Below, in pieces: positions 49,206 to 60,182 of a DNA stretch of 64,000 nt; positions within the stretch are counted from its first letter, which is position 1; each line of letters begins with the position of its first letter. Source of the DNA: Lagopus muta (taxonomy: Eukaryota; Chordata; Aves; Galliformes; Phasianidae); NCBI RefSeq assembly GCF_023343835.1, contig NC_064433.1, forward strand, positions 184,219,777 through 184,283,776, written 5' to 3'. The notes under the pieces were generated by a model, which was not told where the DNA came from, made no database searches, and saw nothing but the letters and a program-made list of their open reading frames with translations. The translations under genes and the position numbers were made by a program.

Positions 49206-51054
49206 ATCAAACACAATGGAAACCAACCTTTGGAACTTCTTCCAAAAGACTCATCATGGTGAACAAATACAAACTGTTCCATGTGTAGCCTGAAAATTCA
49301 TAGTAGGAAGATGTAACAGAATAGTTTCCGAGCCAATACACATCAAACTAACACCCTCCTAAAAACTTAAGTCTGCAAGTTTATTACATTTTTAAGTGAT
49401 ACTGACCACTAAGATGCTGACTTTTTATGACAGTTTAGGACGTTGATATTTTGCCAAAAAGCAAAAGTAGGGATGCTTGGAAACTGGCCAATACATACCA
49501 GAAAATAGAACATGAGGAATTTATAAGAAAGGAAGCTCACAATTTTGACTGCTGAATTGGAAGTATGTATAAATGTTTTCATGTCAGTGATCAAAGGAGC
49601 TATTGCTCTTTGATTCCTAGGTAAGCAATAAGCTATTTGGGATGCAGTGAAATGTGGATGCAGCATTCATATTCAAGGGGATATCAAAATGTGTTCATGT
49701 GGTCTGAAGTATATAACAGTGATATAAACCTTGGAGCAATGCCAACCATTTGCCAATCAGACAGAATTATAGACTACAGGCAAACAGATGGCAACATAAT
49801 TGAAGGCTACCAATGGCTCATTAAAGCATCATGCAAACTAATCATCTTGTAACTGAGAACCTGCATAAAATATTAAAATATGAACTGCTACACAAAGCAG
49901 AAGTACAACTAGTCAGATGCAGGCAGAAAGGTCTTTAGTGTGTTTGTATGTCTGCACTTCTGATGCATCAGGTACAGGCACAAAAGGACATGTCTTTTTG
50001 GATGACACATAATTCAACTGTGAGACTTACTGCCTCAGGTGGTCTGGAAGAGAAATACAAAGAGCCTGAAAAATAGATTCTGCAAAGAATTCGAAGAAGA
50101 GTCCCTCAAAACTTGAGAAACCTCTAAACCAAAGCTAATTGATATCTTTGTGGAAAAAAACAATAAAATCAACGAGTTGAACCCATGATTTCTAAAAGAG
50201 AAGCTGCAAATGCTATTCAGAATATGAAGCTTAATATAAATATGCATTTGGTGACTGCAGTATTCACAGCATGAGGTAATTTTGCATTGATGGATGGATG
50301 ATTAGAAATAAACCAGATGCCTGTATTAAAGTAAATCCTCCCATTCTTACTAAAGAGGAACAATACAAATATAGTAAAACCATGAATATCCATCACAACA
50401 TAAACTCTCCTGCATTTTTTTGAACATTAATTGATCACTGCTGGCTACCCAGATATTTGGTATGTTTTTTGGAGCATACTAGAGAAATCTCCCTCAACAC
50501 ACCACAAGCCTCTTCCCTGAGGAGTGACCTCCGATGCAGTAATGGAAAGCAGTGGAAATAAATGGCACTGAGATATGAATTAATGATGTATCATGTCCTC
50601 AAATCTCTACAGCATGTATGAAGGATTTACTGTGCACCAAGTCCTGAAATGCAGTGTCAAAGTAGAAGGAATGAACATCCTTACTGAATACAGATTTTTA
50701 ATATGAACTCATATAATCTGATACTTTTTTTTTTTTTTTTTTCAGGAAACAAACTTTGCTGTTATTAGAAACAGCAGAGAACATAGAATATGCATGAATA
50801 TAAACAAAATTTATATATTCTAAGTGAACACATCACATAAATACTGTAAGTAGCAAAGCAGTTTCTGAAATCAATAACCCGCAGTCACAGGTTGCATAAT
50901 GTGAGCCCTTTTCCAGAATAAATTCAATAAGCCAATAGCTCACATGCACAGCTCTTTTTTTAAAAAATATAGCTTCATAGAACATAAAGCTGGTGATAGA
51001 AAATCATTGTTTTCCCTAGTGGAACTTTGTAGATAATTGAATTATTTATACTTG
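49206..51054. other. Unique AT-rich intergenic sequence
   Basis: Contains an 18-base T-run (50725-50742). No gene recognised. Confidence 0.5.
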
Positions 51055-51450
51055 TATCATAGAAAGGCCTGGGCTGAAAAGGCTTACAACGATCAATTAG
51101 TTCCAAGCCCCTGCTATGGGCAGGGTCACCAACCAGCAGACCAGGCTGCCCAGAGCCACATCCAGCCTGGCCTTGAATGCCTGCAGGCATGGGGCATCCA
51201 CAGCCTCCTTGGGCAGCCTGTTCCAGTGCATCACCACCCTCTGTGTGAAAAACTCCCTCCTAATATTTAACCTAAATCTCCCCTGTCTCAGTTTAAAACC
51301 ATTCCCCCTTGTGCTATCACTATCCACCCTCATAAACAGCCATTTGTCCTCCCTTCAAGTACTGGAAGGCCACAATGAGGTCTCCCCACAGCCTTCTCTT
51401 CTCCAAGCTAAACAAGCCCGGTTCCCTCAACCTTTCTTCATAGAAGAATG
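51055..51450 (-). mobile_element. CR1 LINE, 3' part
   Basis: Antisense copy of the same subfamily as 6960 and 57465 (GGGCATCCACAGCCTCCTTG). The ORF2 end is recognisable, with 78 open codons. Confidence 0.94.
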
Positions 51451-51851
51451 TATGAAGATGACTGAAGCTTCTGGGAACCTTCAGAAGTCTCTTGCATTTC
51501 TCCTGACAGGAAACTGATTAATTTGTTTTTTAATGTCTTCTCATTGCAAAGATAGTTTTCTGTTTTAGAAAACCAACAGGTGAAAACTTTATTAGTTAAA
51601 TCGTATCAAGCATCAGTATAGGCATAACTTTTACAGCTGTGATGAAGAACACGGATGGGTTACTCTGGGAGAAACTGGTACAAAGATGGGTTAAGCTGTG
51701 AGAGCCAGGTTAGTGGGAGATCAGTCTCCACATACTTAAAAGCAACAACAGAAAACGCTTGATTGAAGAAGGCTTTCTCAAACACTGTTCCTTTTAAGAT
51801 GAACAGCAAAACTTCAGCTGAAAACCCTAGGAGTTTAAAACACCATACTTT
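51451..51851. other. Unique intergenic sequence
   Basis: No repeat or gene recognised. Confidence 0.5.
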
Positions 51852-51920
51852 CACAGAGCCACAGAATCATAGGGGTTGGGAGGGACCTCTGGAGATCATC
51901 CAGTCCAACTACTTTCCCTT
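51852..51920 (-). mobile_element. CR1 LINE, 3'-terminal fragment
   Basis: CACAGAGCCACAGAATCATA then GGGACCTCTGGAGATCATCC, the antisense end of CR1. It lies about 240 bp upstream of the CpG island. Confidence 0.85.
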
Positions 51921-52264
51921 CGTTTCTCTTTCTGCCTCTGCCCCCTTAAAGAGCTCTATATTAAGGGCTTCATATCATGACAACAAATATTCATGGAACT
52001 ATAGCTTTTACTGCACAATGCTTAATTTCACAGAGAGCAAGAATTCTGTGTATTACTGCACCCTGAGGTGAGATTTAGACTGATTGTAAGGAGGCACAGG
52101 GTGAAGCTGAGGCGTTTACAGGGGCAGCCACCAGCAGGATAGCTGCTGTTAGGGACCAAAGGTCAGTACGGGCCGTGGCTGACAAGGCGTCAACGCACTC
52201 AACATGGCAGCCACGGCCAACCCCGCCCAGAGGACCAAACCCCCTCGCTCCCGCGCGTCCTCTC

Positions 52265-52271
52265 CTTCCGG
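52265..52271 (-). promoter_or_regulatory. ETS/GABP-type site CTTCCGG
   Basis: CTTCCGG on the + strand (CCGGAAG on the - strand) lies 104-110 bases upstream of the SLC36A4 ATG. ETS and NRF1 sites commonly occur together in CpG-island promoters. It is a short motif, so chance occurrence is possible. Confidence 0.4.
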
Positions 52272-52308
52272 CCACTATCTATGGTTCGCCCCCGCCAGGC
52301 GCGCCGCA

Positions 52309-52318
52309 GCGCATGCGC
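52309..52318. promoter_or_regulatory. NRF1-type palindrome GCGCATGCGC
   Basis: A perfect 10-bp palindrome matching the NRF1 core lies 57-66 bases upstream of the SLC36A4 start codon, close to where transcription of a TATA-less promoter would begin. The assignment rests on motif match and position only. Confidence 0.6.
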
Positions 52319-52374
52319 AGTAGCGGGCCGGCCGGCTCCACATTGGCGGAAGGGCGCGGAGGAGCCGGTGGGAG

Positions 52375-52402
52375 ATGGACGCTACCGGCGGGGAGGAGCT
52401 GG
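52375..52402 (+). CDS. SLC36A4: SLC36A4 coding exon 1 (codons 1-9 plus one base)
   Basis: This exon starts at ATG 52375 and reads MDATGGEEL, then one base of the next codon, before a GT donor at 52403 (G|GTGAGC). The ATG has G at -3 and G at +4, a good Kozak context. An in-frame TAG at 52321-52323 lies 54 bases upstream, so this is the first usable in-frame start. The last base joins AC at the start of exon 2 to make Asp, giving EELDMEVM; human SLC36A4 has EELDMDVM at the matching place, as I recall it. The human N-terminus is about ten residues longer. The exon sits inside the CpG island. The 5' UTR start cannot be fixed from sequence alone. Confidence 0.88.
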
Positions 52403-53000
52403 GTGAGCCGCGCCGTGCGTGCCGCCGGTGGGGGAGGCCGGCGGGCAGAGAGACGGCAGATCGCCGCGGGGCGGGGAGGGGAGCGACATGAGGTGCGACC
52501 GGCCGAGTTCTTTCCCCCTCCCTTGGAGGCGGAATGGTTCGGCCCATGGGGGGATGCGCTGCAGCGTTCGGCGCATCGTGGCGGGCGGGAGGAACTATCC
52601 CACCGGGGGGGAGCGGTGCGCTGCGCTGCGCCACTCCTCTCCTTCTGAGCGGTCCGGAGCCGGTTCGGCTCTGTGGGGACACCGGGCGGGGCTGAGGGGA
52701 ACGGGGCGAGGTCGGTGGGCCCGCGGGGGGTGGGTGGCGGCTTCGCTTCGCAGGGACCTCGCGGGAAGCTGCCTCCGGAGCTTGGGGAAGGGAGGGCAGA
52801 GGGGACCGGTCCAGGGCTGGATGGAGGGCTGCAGCCTCAGGCGCAGCTGTGTGCTCCTGCCTCTGAAGGGTTCCTCCCGTCCCCTGCTGGTGACAAAAAG
52901 CGGGAGGCGTGCTTCGAGTTTGGATTTCCCGAGGCTGATCCATCCTGCAGTGAGAGGCTGCGAAGTGACGGGGGAAGCTTCATTGCTTCAGTCAGCTGCT

Positions 53001-53174
53001 CAGATTTGCGGGCATGCCAGCGGTTGTCAGACCTTCAGAACGAGATTCTTATTATTATTTACGGGATTATCTGCTTAAGAATGTAGGTAAACTGGATTAT
53101 CTTGATTAAACTTGAGATTTTTAAAAATTGCTGATTGGTCCTGTTGAATACATCTTTGTGTGTATTGATTGTGC
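53001..53174. other. SLC36A4 intron 1, proximal part
   Basis: The stretch between the CpG island and the first intronic CR1 shows nothing recognisable. Confidence 0.6.
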
Positions 53175-54000
53175 AGCTTGGGAGTAAGTGCTGATCTGAT
53201 TGAGGGTAGGAAGGCCCCGCAGAGGGATCTGCACAGGCTGGATCAGTGGGCTGAGGCCAGCTGTGTGAGCTTCAATGAGATCCAGTACTGGGTCCTGCAC
53301 TTCGGTCACAACAACCCCTTCCAATGCTACAGGCTTGGGGCAGGGTGGCTGGGAAGCTGCACAGAGGGAAAGGATCTGGGGGAGCTGGTTGAATGCAAGT
53401 TAGCAGTGGCCCAGGTGGCCAAGAAGGCAGGTAGCATCCTGGCTCGTATCAGAAATAGTGCAGCTAGCTGGAGCAAGGAGGTGATGGTCCCCCTGTACTC
53501 AACACTGGTGAGGCTGCTCCACGAGTTTCAGGCCCCTCACTACAAGGATGACACTGAGGCACTGGAGTGTGTCCATAGAAGGGCAGTGAAGCTGTGAAGG
53601 GTCTGGAACACAAGTGTTACGAGGAACTGGGAGTGTGTAGTCCGGAGAAGAGGAGGTTCAGGGGGAGACCTTATTGCTCTGTACAACTGCCTGAAAGGAG
53701 GTTGTAGTGAGTTGGGTGTCACTCTCTTTTCCCCAGTAACAGCAATAGGATGAGAGGCAGTGGCCTCAAGTTGCATCAGAGGAGGTTCAGGTTGGATATT
53801 AGGACAAATTTCTTCTCAGCAAGAGCGGTGAGGTATTGGAACAGGCTGCCCAGGGAAGTGGTGGAGTCACCATCCCTGGAGATGTTCAGTAACTGTGGAG
53901 ATGTGGCACTGAGAGATGTGGTGTGTGGGCATGATGGGAGTGGGTTGTTGGTTGGGCTAGGTGAGCTTAGAGGTCTTCTCCGACCATAATGACTCTGTGA
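53175..54000 (+). mobile_element. CR1 LINE, ORF2 C-terminal region to tail, in SLC36A4 intron 1
   Basis: Sense to the gene. It covers GGGATCTGCACAGGCTGGAT, then CAGGTGGCCAAGAAGGCAGG, through the 3' UTR to the worn tail CATAATGACTCTGTGA. The first 140 codons remain open (53169-53597); later parts are frameshifted. Confidence 0.94.
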
Positions 54001-55594
54001 GTACTTAATAGCATTCAAGTTCTTACCCACGTGTCATCGGTTGACCGCATGTTAATCATGTAGAAATGTGCGCCTTGGTTTACATAGTGCACTGGATTAA
54101 TTAAGACTTCGCAAATAAATGTGCGATTGTCAACAGGAGTAAAAGAGCTTCTCTGCAAGAGCATAATAAGCTGTGAAGGGGTTTGTAACTTGTGTTTTGT
54201 TCTGTTGGTCTCCTGGATTTTGATGATTTTCGTACAGAAGCAAACACTTCTTCCTGCTTACTCAGTGACGTTATTGACTTCTCAACATTTATTAATAGAA
54301 AAAATCATACTGTAAAGCAGAATAAATTGACTTCTGTAATACAGTCTGTAATGGAGAGAAACGTGATGCAAAGTTATCTTCCTCTGCCCCAAATAATAAT
54401 TAAAGTAGCCACACTATGCATAGCACACAGCAAGAAAGAAAGCTAGCAAAATATAATATTAACTTTTATTCTGTAAATAATGTTACTATATAGCAATTAA
54501 AAAAAAAAAAGGGTGCTTCTTTAACATGAGTTTTCCTTTTACATTTTAATTCTGGAAGATTTTTTTTCATTTTTTCTTTTTTTTTTTTTTTCTTTTCATT
54601 CCTCTTGCATCCAGTTGTAGTTATGGTAGTGAGAAATGGGCAAGGGTTGGCTGGTAAGGGGTTGAATGGGATTACCTCCCCCTGGAGCTAGAAAGGATTC
54701 ACAAGCCATTCAATCCAGGCAGTTGTGCCCCGGGAACTGCGGCTCAGTAACCTCATGCTCTTTGAGAGCTTCTGTGGTGGCTGTGGGAGTGTATAACAGA
54801 GTAATGTGGTAGAGCTCAGGAGTCGGGCCCATGAGTCATTTGTGTTTATAGACAGTGCTGCACAGTTCACCTTCTGCAGAAAGTACTATGAAGGTTCTTC
54901 ATAGGCTGAAGATTAGGGTGTGGAGGAAAATACTTGTGGTTAAAAGCTTAACTGAGAGTTATATTGTGCACTGCTTACTGAACCAGTTGTGGATTCTGAG
55001 AAGAAGTTACTGTTTTCTCTGTGACTAAATATTTTTTGAGAGCCCTGGTTCTGACTGCTGAAAGAGCTTCTCCATGACTTCAGGATGATAAATTTACATC
55101 TGTAAATTGAATGGAATGGCTGAGCAAGTGCCTCATCTTGTCTCACTGATGGCTGTTCCCTGGGTGGTGGAGTGGTCCTGTGTTATGGACCAGGAGTGTA
55201 TCTGCTGTGCGCAGACCCAGTTGTCAGTCTTGTCCCATATAGAAGCCACAGCTTGGTTATGTGACAGAGCCTGCGGGCTTGTGTGTAGGTTGTCAGTGTA
55301 CCCCGTGTGAAAATACAAGGTTCAAATCATACTTAGGCTAGTATATAGACTTAGTGCTTCTGATTTTTGCTTTTATGCAGCAATCAAAACAAGAGCGAAT
55401 TAAATTAAATAGAGCCTGTGTCCCTGTAGCAGAGACAGTGAGTCACCTTCTGTTTATAATAAACATTCTGTGGGACTCTGAATCTCCTGCTGTGTTTCTG
55501 GCTGTGTTAGCAAGTTCTTGTGTAGGAGCTGTGAGTAAGTTATGAAGTATCTGTGAGATTCACTTTGATTAATGCTTTTGCCAGGCATATAATG
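54001..55594. other. SLC36A4 intron 1 sequence
   Basis: An A-run lies at 54499-54510 and a T-rich tract at 54560-54597. No exon or known repeat otherwise. Confidence 0.55.
54560..54597. repeat. Poly(T)-rich tract
   Basis: T runs broken by single C and CA, in intron 1. Confidence 0.8.
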
Positions 55595-56083
55595 TACATA
55601 GGTTGCTCTGAAAGTAATGCTTCCTATTTATTTCCTTGGAAACTACAACAGATGCAAAGAGCTCAGTGATACTGTTTGACAGAGCAAATTCTCAGCTACG
55701 AAACACTGTTCACCACATTAAATGTGTATTTTTGCCATTGATGAATGAGAGCCTACATGCTGCGCTCATAAAAATCTGCACCAGCAAAGGTGATCCCCTG
55801 TTACCATTGCTGAAATGCACCACTCACTGCCTCAGACAGTGGCTGTGACCACAGTGCTCTCCATAAATATTCAGCAAGCATTGATGAATGTCAGTGGGTA
55901 CCATCTTTTTCACACAAAAGCATCCAGTTGCAGACCTTCCTCTGCACTTCCATGTCAGATACCATTCTGACACACTGCCCCTCTGCTGCCATATGGTGCA
56001 ATGCTGTAACAGCAACATCCACTTCTGGTGTCATGGGCTGACAGAATGTAATCGGAAGCATTACTTTCAGAGCATCCCTCATA
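55595..56083 (-). mobile_element. Internally deleted mariner (Galluhop-like) in SLC36A4 intron 1
   Basis: The left end reads TA then GGTTGCTCTGAAAGTAATGC (from 55601). The right end, reverse complemented, carries GATGCTCTGAAAGTAATGC, so the ends form an imperfect inverted repeat, and TA stands at both outer edges, as for Tc1/mariner insertion. I recognise the terminal sequence as Galluhop, the chicken mariner. About 489 bp remain of an element of roughly 1.2 kb. On the - strand, fragments of the transposase N-terminus survive (for example MVSDMEV and PTDIHQCLLN) with frame breaks. It cannot make transposase. Confidence 0.88.
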
Positions 56084-57130
56084 CACTGGAAGTGTTGCTC
56101 CAACAAGATCTGTCTTCTTTCATAAACAGAGTAAATCCAACTGATACAAACGATGATAAGCTATATCCTGCCCCTAAATCCTTTTTTACGTGTCAAATCC
56201 AGTTCTTGCTGTTAGATCACGCTTCTCAAACCCTCAAGGGAAACAAAAACAAGCTGCTAAATTGATTTGCAAAGCAGGTTTTAGATAAGAATTTGCCCGG
56301 GGGGTGAACTTCTCTGAAGGAACAACAGGAGGTTATTTGACTGTGTTTTTCATATTTCTTTGTTTTTAACTTGGTTGGCAGCTGTGGAAACAGCTTCATC
56401 CTTTTGTTGCCCTTAATGATGGAGCTTAGTTTGTCACTTGTGGTGCTGAGAGGTTCAGTTGGTTTTTGGAGTATCAATGGCTTGAGCAATATAGAAAAAC
56501 TAACTGAAGTTCTTAGTGAAAATGCATTTGCTTGCAGAACTTTCTAGCTAAGGGATTAGTTGAGTGTGCTATAGATAGGCTTAGAATTAAGTACATTTAG
56601 TAACAGCTCAACAGTTTCTTTGGCAGTAAGTCTACAGAGATGCAGCCGAATTCTAGTGGTAGGAAGATGCATCGAACAGGAAATATTGGTCAGCACAATT
56701 TAAAAATGACATTTTAATCTCCTACTGTATAGTGAATGGCTGCCTAGTGGCTGAAGTTCCTTGGAGGTCTGAGGATGCAGGATTGATGTTTGTGTGATGT
56801 AGCATAGCATGAATCTGTCATGGTTTGTGACGGCTTGTTGTCAGTAGTAGTGCTGCTTGCAGAGCTTTTTGGCATCCTTCTTTTGTGGATGTTTGCAGAA
56901 GAGCACAGAAACAACAGCAAATATTCTATATTTGCATAATATATAACAGGTGAGGACAGGCTGGATGAAATGCTTGGTCTAACAAGATTTTTGTAATAGT
57001 GTTGGAAAAGGAGTTTGTATTAGCTGATAGAAAGACATTTGAAAATTGTGTGGTACTTTGGCTAGGTAGAAGCAAAGCATTCGTAGAGGTGAGCTGTCGT
57101 TCTGTGCTGTGTTGAATCATGAAATGTGAT
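56084..57130. other. SLC36A4 intron 1 sequence
   Basis: No repeat or exon recognised. Confidence 0.5.
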
Positions 57131-57262
57131 GCAAAATCATGGAATGCACACAATCCAGTTCCAGCCCCTTGCTGTGGGCTGACTGCTGCCCAGGGCCTGT
57201 TCCTGCCCTTCAGCACCTCCAGGGACAAAGCATCCACAACAGCTCTGCAAATACCGTTACTG
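57131..57262 (-). mobile_element. CR1 LINE, short 3' fragment
   Basis: Antisense: AAAATCATGGAATGCACACA, then CTTCAGCACCTCCAGGGACA. Diverged, with a deletion inside the 3' UTR. Confidence 0.8.
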
Positions 57263-57464
57263 AAGTGGATCTTCAATAGTGAATAAAGTTTGGATGCATT
57301 TGAGGCAGCTTGGTGGAACAGGAGCCTAAGGAAGACTAAGATATATGTTGTACCGTGTGCTTCATGAGGCAACAGGCTGCGGGGTTCACCTCCAGCTGAG
57401 GTTTGGCATGCTTGTGCTGTTCTTTGAGTTTAATGCCCTATTTATGCTTATTGGACCATGCAGG

Positions 57465-57890
57465 GGCCACTGAGATGATCAGAGGGCCCGAGCTCCTTTC
57501 CTAGGAGGAAAGCTTGAGGGAACTGGGATTGTTTAGCTTGGAGACCTCACTGTGGCCTTCCAGTACTTGAAGGGAGCATATAAACAGCAGGGGGAACGGC
57601 TGTTTATGAGGGTGGATAGTGATAGGACAAGGGGGAATGGTTTTAAATTGAGATGGAGGAGGTTTAGGTTAGATATGAGGAGGAAGTTTTTCATACAGAG
57701 GGTGGTGACACACTGGAACAGGCTGCCCAAGGAGGCTGTGGATGCCCCATCCCTGGAGGCATTCAAGGCCAGGCTGGATGTGGCTCTGGGCAGCCTTGTC
57801 TGGTGGTTGGCGACCCTGCACATAGCAGGGGGTTGAAACGTGATGATGATTGTGGTCCTTTTCAACCCAGGCCATTCTAGGATTCTATGC
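57465..57890 (+). mobile_element. CR1 LINE, 3' part
   Basis: Sense copy with 94 open codons at the end of ORF2 (57552-57836) and the tail GCCATTCTAGGATTCTATGC. It carries a short deletion at about 57541 relative to the 6960 copy, removing the sequence between TTGGAG and ACCTCAC. Confidence 0.95.
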
Positions 57891-58210
57891 TAGGAAGCAC
57901 TCTAAGTTCACTTTGATATTCCATGCTAAAGCTCTGGCAGTGACTATGTACTTCTCACAAACGGTCTCAGGCTAGGTCCGTGTAGGCTGAGTACTTGCTC
58001 TTCTACTTTGTGGGTATGTATCAGCTTTGTGGGAAAGATAAAGGTTAACTTTTTTTCAGATGTGCTCTAGACCACATACTTGGATCCATTAGATTTGTGT
58101 AATATCCAAAATTAAATATCTGTGCAAGTATGGACTGTGCAGCTGGGACACAGCTGCAGTACCCCCAGCAGTGGAGATCTATTGTCAGAGCCATGCTGGG
58201 AAAGCTCCTT

Positions 58211-58726
58211 TGAACATGTTCCAGGGCCTCAATATCTTTTTTGCAGTGAGGGGCCCAAAACTGGACACAGTACTCGAGGAGCGGCCTCACTAGTGCTGAG
58301 TATAGGGGAACAATCACCTCTCTGCTCCTGCTTGCAACACTGTTTCTGATGCAGGCCAGGATGCCATTGGCCTTCTTGACCACCTGGGCACACTGTCGGC
58401 CCGTATTCAGCCGAGCATCAATCAATACCCCCAGGTCCATTTCCTCTACGCCGTCCTCCAGCCACACTGCCCCAAGCCTGTAGCGTCGCCTGGGGTTGTT
58501 GTGGCTGAAGTGCAGGACCCGGCATTTGGCCTTGTTGAAACTCATCCCATTGGCTTCAGCGCAGCTCTCCAGCCTGTCCAGATCCCTCTGTATGGCCTCG
58601 CTACCCCCAGGCAGATCCACACTTCCAGCCAACTTGGTGTCATCTGCAAACTTACTGAGGGTGCAGTCGATGCCCTCATCCAGGTCATCAATAAAGATAT
58701 TGAAGAGGACAGGGCACAGCACCAAC
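58211..58726 (-). mobile_element. CR1 LINE internal ORF2 fragment lacking its 3' end
   Basis: Reading on the - strand from 58726, it covers [19 protein letters not shown] reverse-transcriptase sequence, motif C FADD intact at 58639-58650, then the thumb region to about 58211 with no stop. Both the upstream reverse transcriptase and the 3' UTR with tail are absent. Loss of the 3' end is unusual for CR1. Confidence 0.93.
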
Positions 58727-59367
58727 TAAATACAGGGAATTTAAATGAATCAAGATTGTATATTTTGTCTGACCTGCATGTCTTCTATTTTGTAAATTCT
58801 TACATTCAGAAGCGCTTTACTTTTTGTCACGATCAATTGCTGAATGGGACAAATGAGTTCAGGACTCAAGACCAGCAGTAAGGCTGACAGGGAAATGGAG
58901 CAGAGTGTCTGCTGCAGATAAGTGATGAAGAGGTAGACGAAGCTCTTTAAACAACTGGAAGGAGCCTTCTGCTTGCAAGTCCTGCTTATCCTGGGGGAGT
59001 TTGCCCTCCTAATGCCTTCTGGGGAGGCAATGTCACAGGGTCCAAAGAAATGAGGATTTTTCTGAAGTGTTGTGTTTCTCGATAAAAGTTTTGATGCTGA
59101 AATCTTATTCTGCAGTACTTTTAAAAAAAAAAAAGTTTGAATTAAATTATCAGTTATTGCAAATGTTAGCATTTTGATTTGTACATTAGCCCACATGTTT
59201 TTGTGGAATCTAGTGAAATAATAATGACTTTTTAAAAAATACATGACCAAATAAACCATAAAAGCACATTTCTTTTTTTCTTAAGAGGGATCTGCTCTGA
59301 AGTAGTCCTTCAGTGAGCTATAGAACCTCTTCCCAGAAAAAGTTAATGATTAAGGAAAAAAACCCAC
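58727..59367. other. SLC36A4 intron 1 sequence
   Basis: An A-run lies at about 59122-59134. No exon or known repeat. Confidence 0.5.
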
Positions 59368-59508
59368 AAGGCCAGGTTGGTCGGCGTCCTGGGCTGCGTG
59401 ATCTGTTGCCTGACTTAGTGGTTGGCAGCCCTGCCTGTGATGGGGGGTTTGAGCTAAATGATTTTTTGTCCTATTCTACCCAAGCCATTCTGTGATGATT
59501 CTGTGGTT
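59368..59508 (+). mobile_element. CR1 LINE, 3'-terminal fragment
   Basis: GGTTGGCAGCCCTGCCTGTG, then CCAAGCCATTCTGTGATGAT, the end of CR1. Confidence 0.88.
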
Positions 59509-60057
59509 GTTAGACTCAGTATTTCAAAATATGAATGTATTCCTAATTGCATGCCTGCTGGGTAAAACCTCCAGAATTGGCACTTTGTTTGGACTGATAC
59601 TAAAGGGGAAAAACTTCTGTTCTAAAAGCAGAGTACGTGGATTTTGGTGAGCACTATGAGCACAGCAGTAACTCAGCTCAGGGTGACAGGTCATGGTGTC
59701 CTACAGTACTGCTCAGCACAATGCACTGGCAATAGTGGGAAGGGACCTATTTGCTGACCTTTTTTTTTGATCAATACGGATAGTACACACCACATAGAGT
59801 AAGGTGATTAAATCTATCTCAACTTGTATCATTAGAATATGGCCGAGTATAAATTTGATTTATGCTGTACTGTCCATTTAGATCTGACCTCTGATGCTGC
59901 ATTCCCCTGCACTCCTCTTGTTTTTTCTTTTTTTTTTTTTTTCTTTTTTCCAAGTGTCTTCAATATCAGCATTCATCTTCATTGACACTTAGTTCAGATG
60001 ACTTGGTGCTGTCTTTAGATGAGGTTGATCTACAAGCTTTAATTTTAATTAGCTGGA
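59509..60057. other. SLC36A4 intron 1 sequence
   Basis: Contains a T-rich tract at 59931-59950. Nothing else recognised. Confidence 0.5.
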
Positions 60058-60182
60058 TTTCAAGGTGAGACTGGATCAGGCCATGAGCAACCTGATCTAG
60101 CTGTGGTGTCCCTGTTCATTGGAGGGGAATTGGTCTAGATGGCCTTCAGAGTTCCCTTCCAGCTCCTAGGGTTCTATGATAA
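60058..60182 (+). mobile_element. CR1 LINE, 3'-terminal fragment
   Basis: GTGTCCCTGTTCATTGGAGG, then CTAGATGGCCTTCAGAGTTC, to the tail GGTTCTATGAT. Confidence 0.88.

Larger units (their letters stand above)
52160..53000. promoter_or_regulatory. CpG island and SLC36A4 promoter
   Basis: Base composition changes abruptly from AT-rich flanks to a GC-rich, CpG-dense block of roughly 800 bp that covers SLC36A4 exon 1 and the start of intron 1. No TATA box stands at a sensible distance from the start codon, which fits a broad housekeeping-type promoter. Visible motifs include CTTCCGG (ETS type, 52265-52271), GCGCATGCGC (NRF1 type, 52309-52318) and an inverted CCAAT core ATTGG (52342-52346). Such islands often fire in both directions, but I see no divergent coding exon upstream. 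Confidence 0.88.

Noticed and set aside
50725..50752. Strong splice-acceptor-like T-run followed by CAG
   Set aside because: No open exon with a donor follows, so the poly(T) tract alone explains it.
52275..53086. Long open frames in the CpG island (222 codons on the - strand at 52275-52943; 219 and 137 codons on the + strand at 52419-53086)
   Set aside because: GC-rich sequence has few stop codons by chance. The frames overlap on both strands, have no recognisable domain, and lie in the SLC36A4 promoter and intron 1, where a confirmed 9-codon exon uses a different frame.
58045..58725. 226-codon open frame on the - strand as a gene
   Set aside because: Most of it is CR1 reverse transcriptase; its last part runs by chance into unrelated intron sequence.
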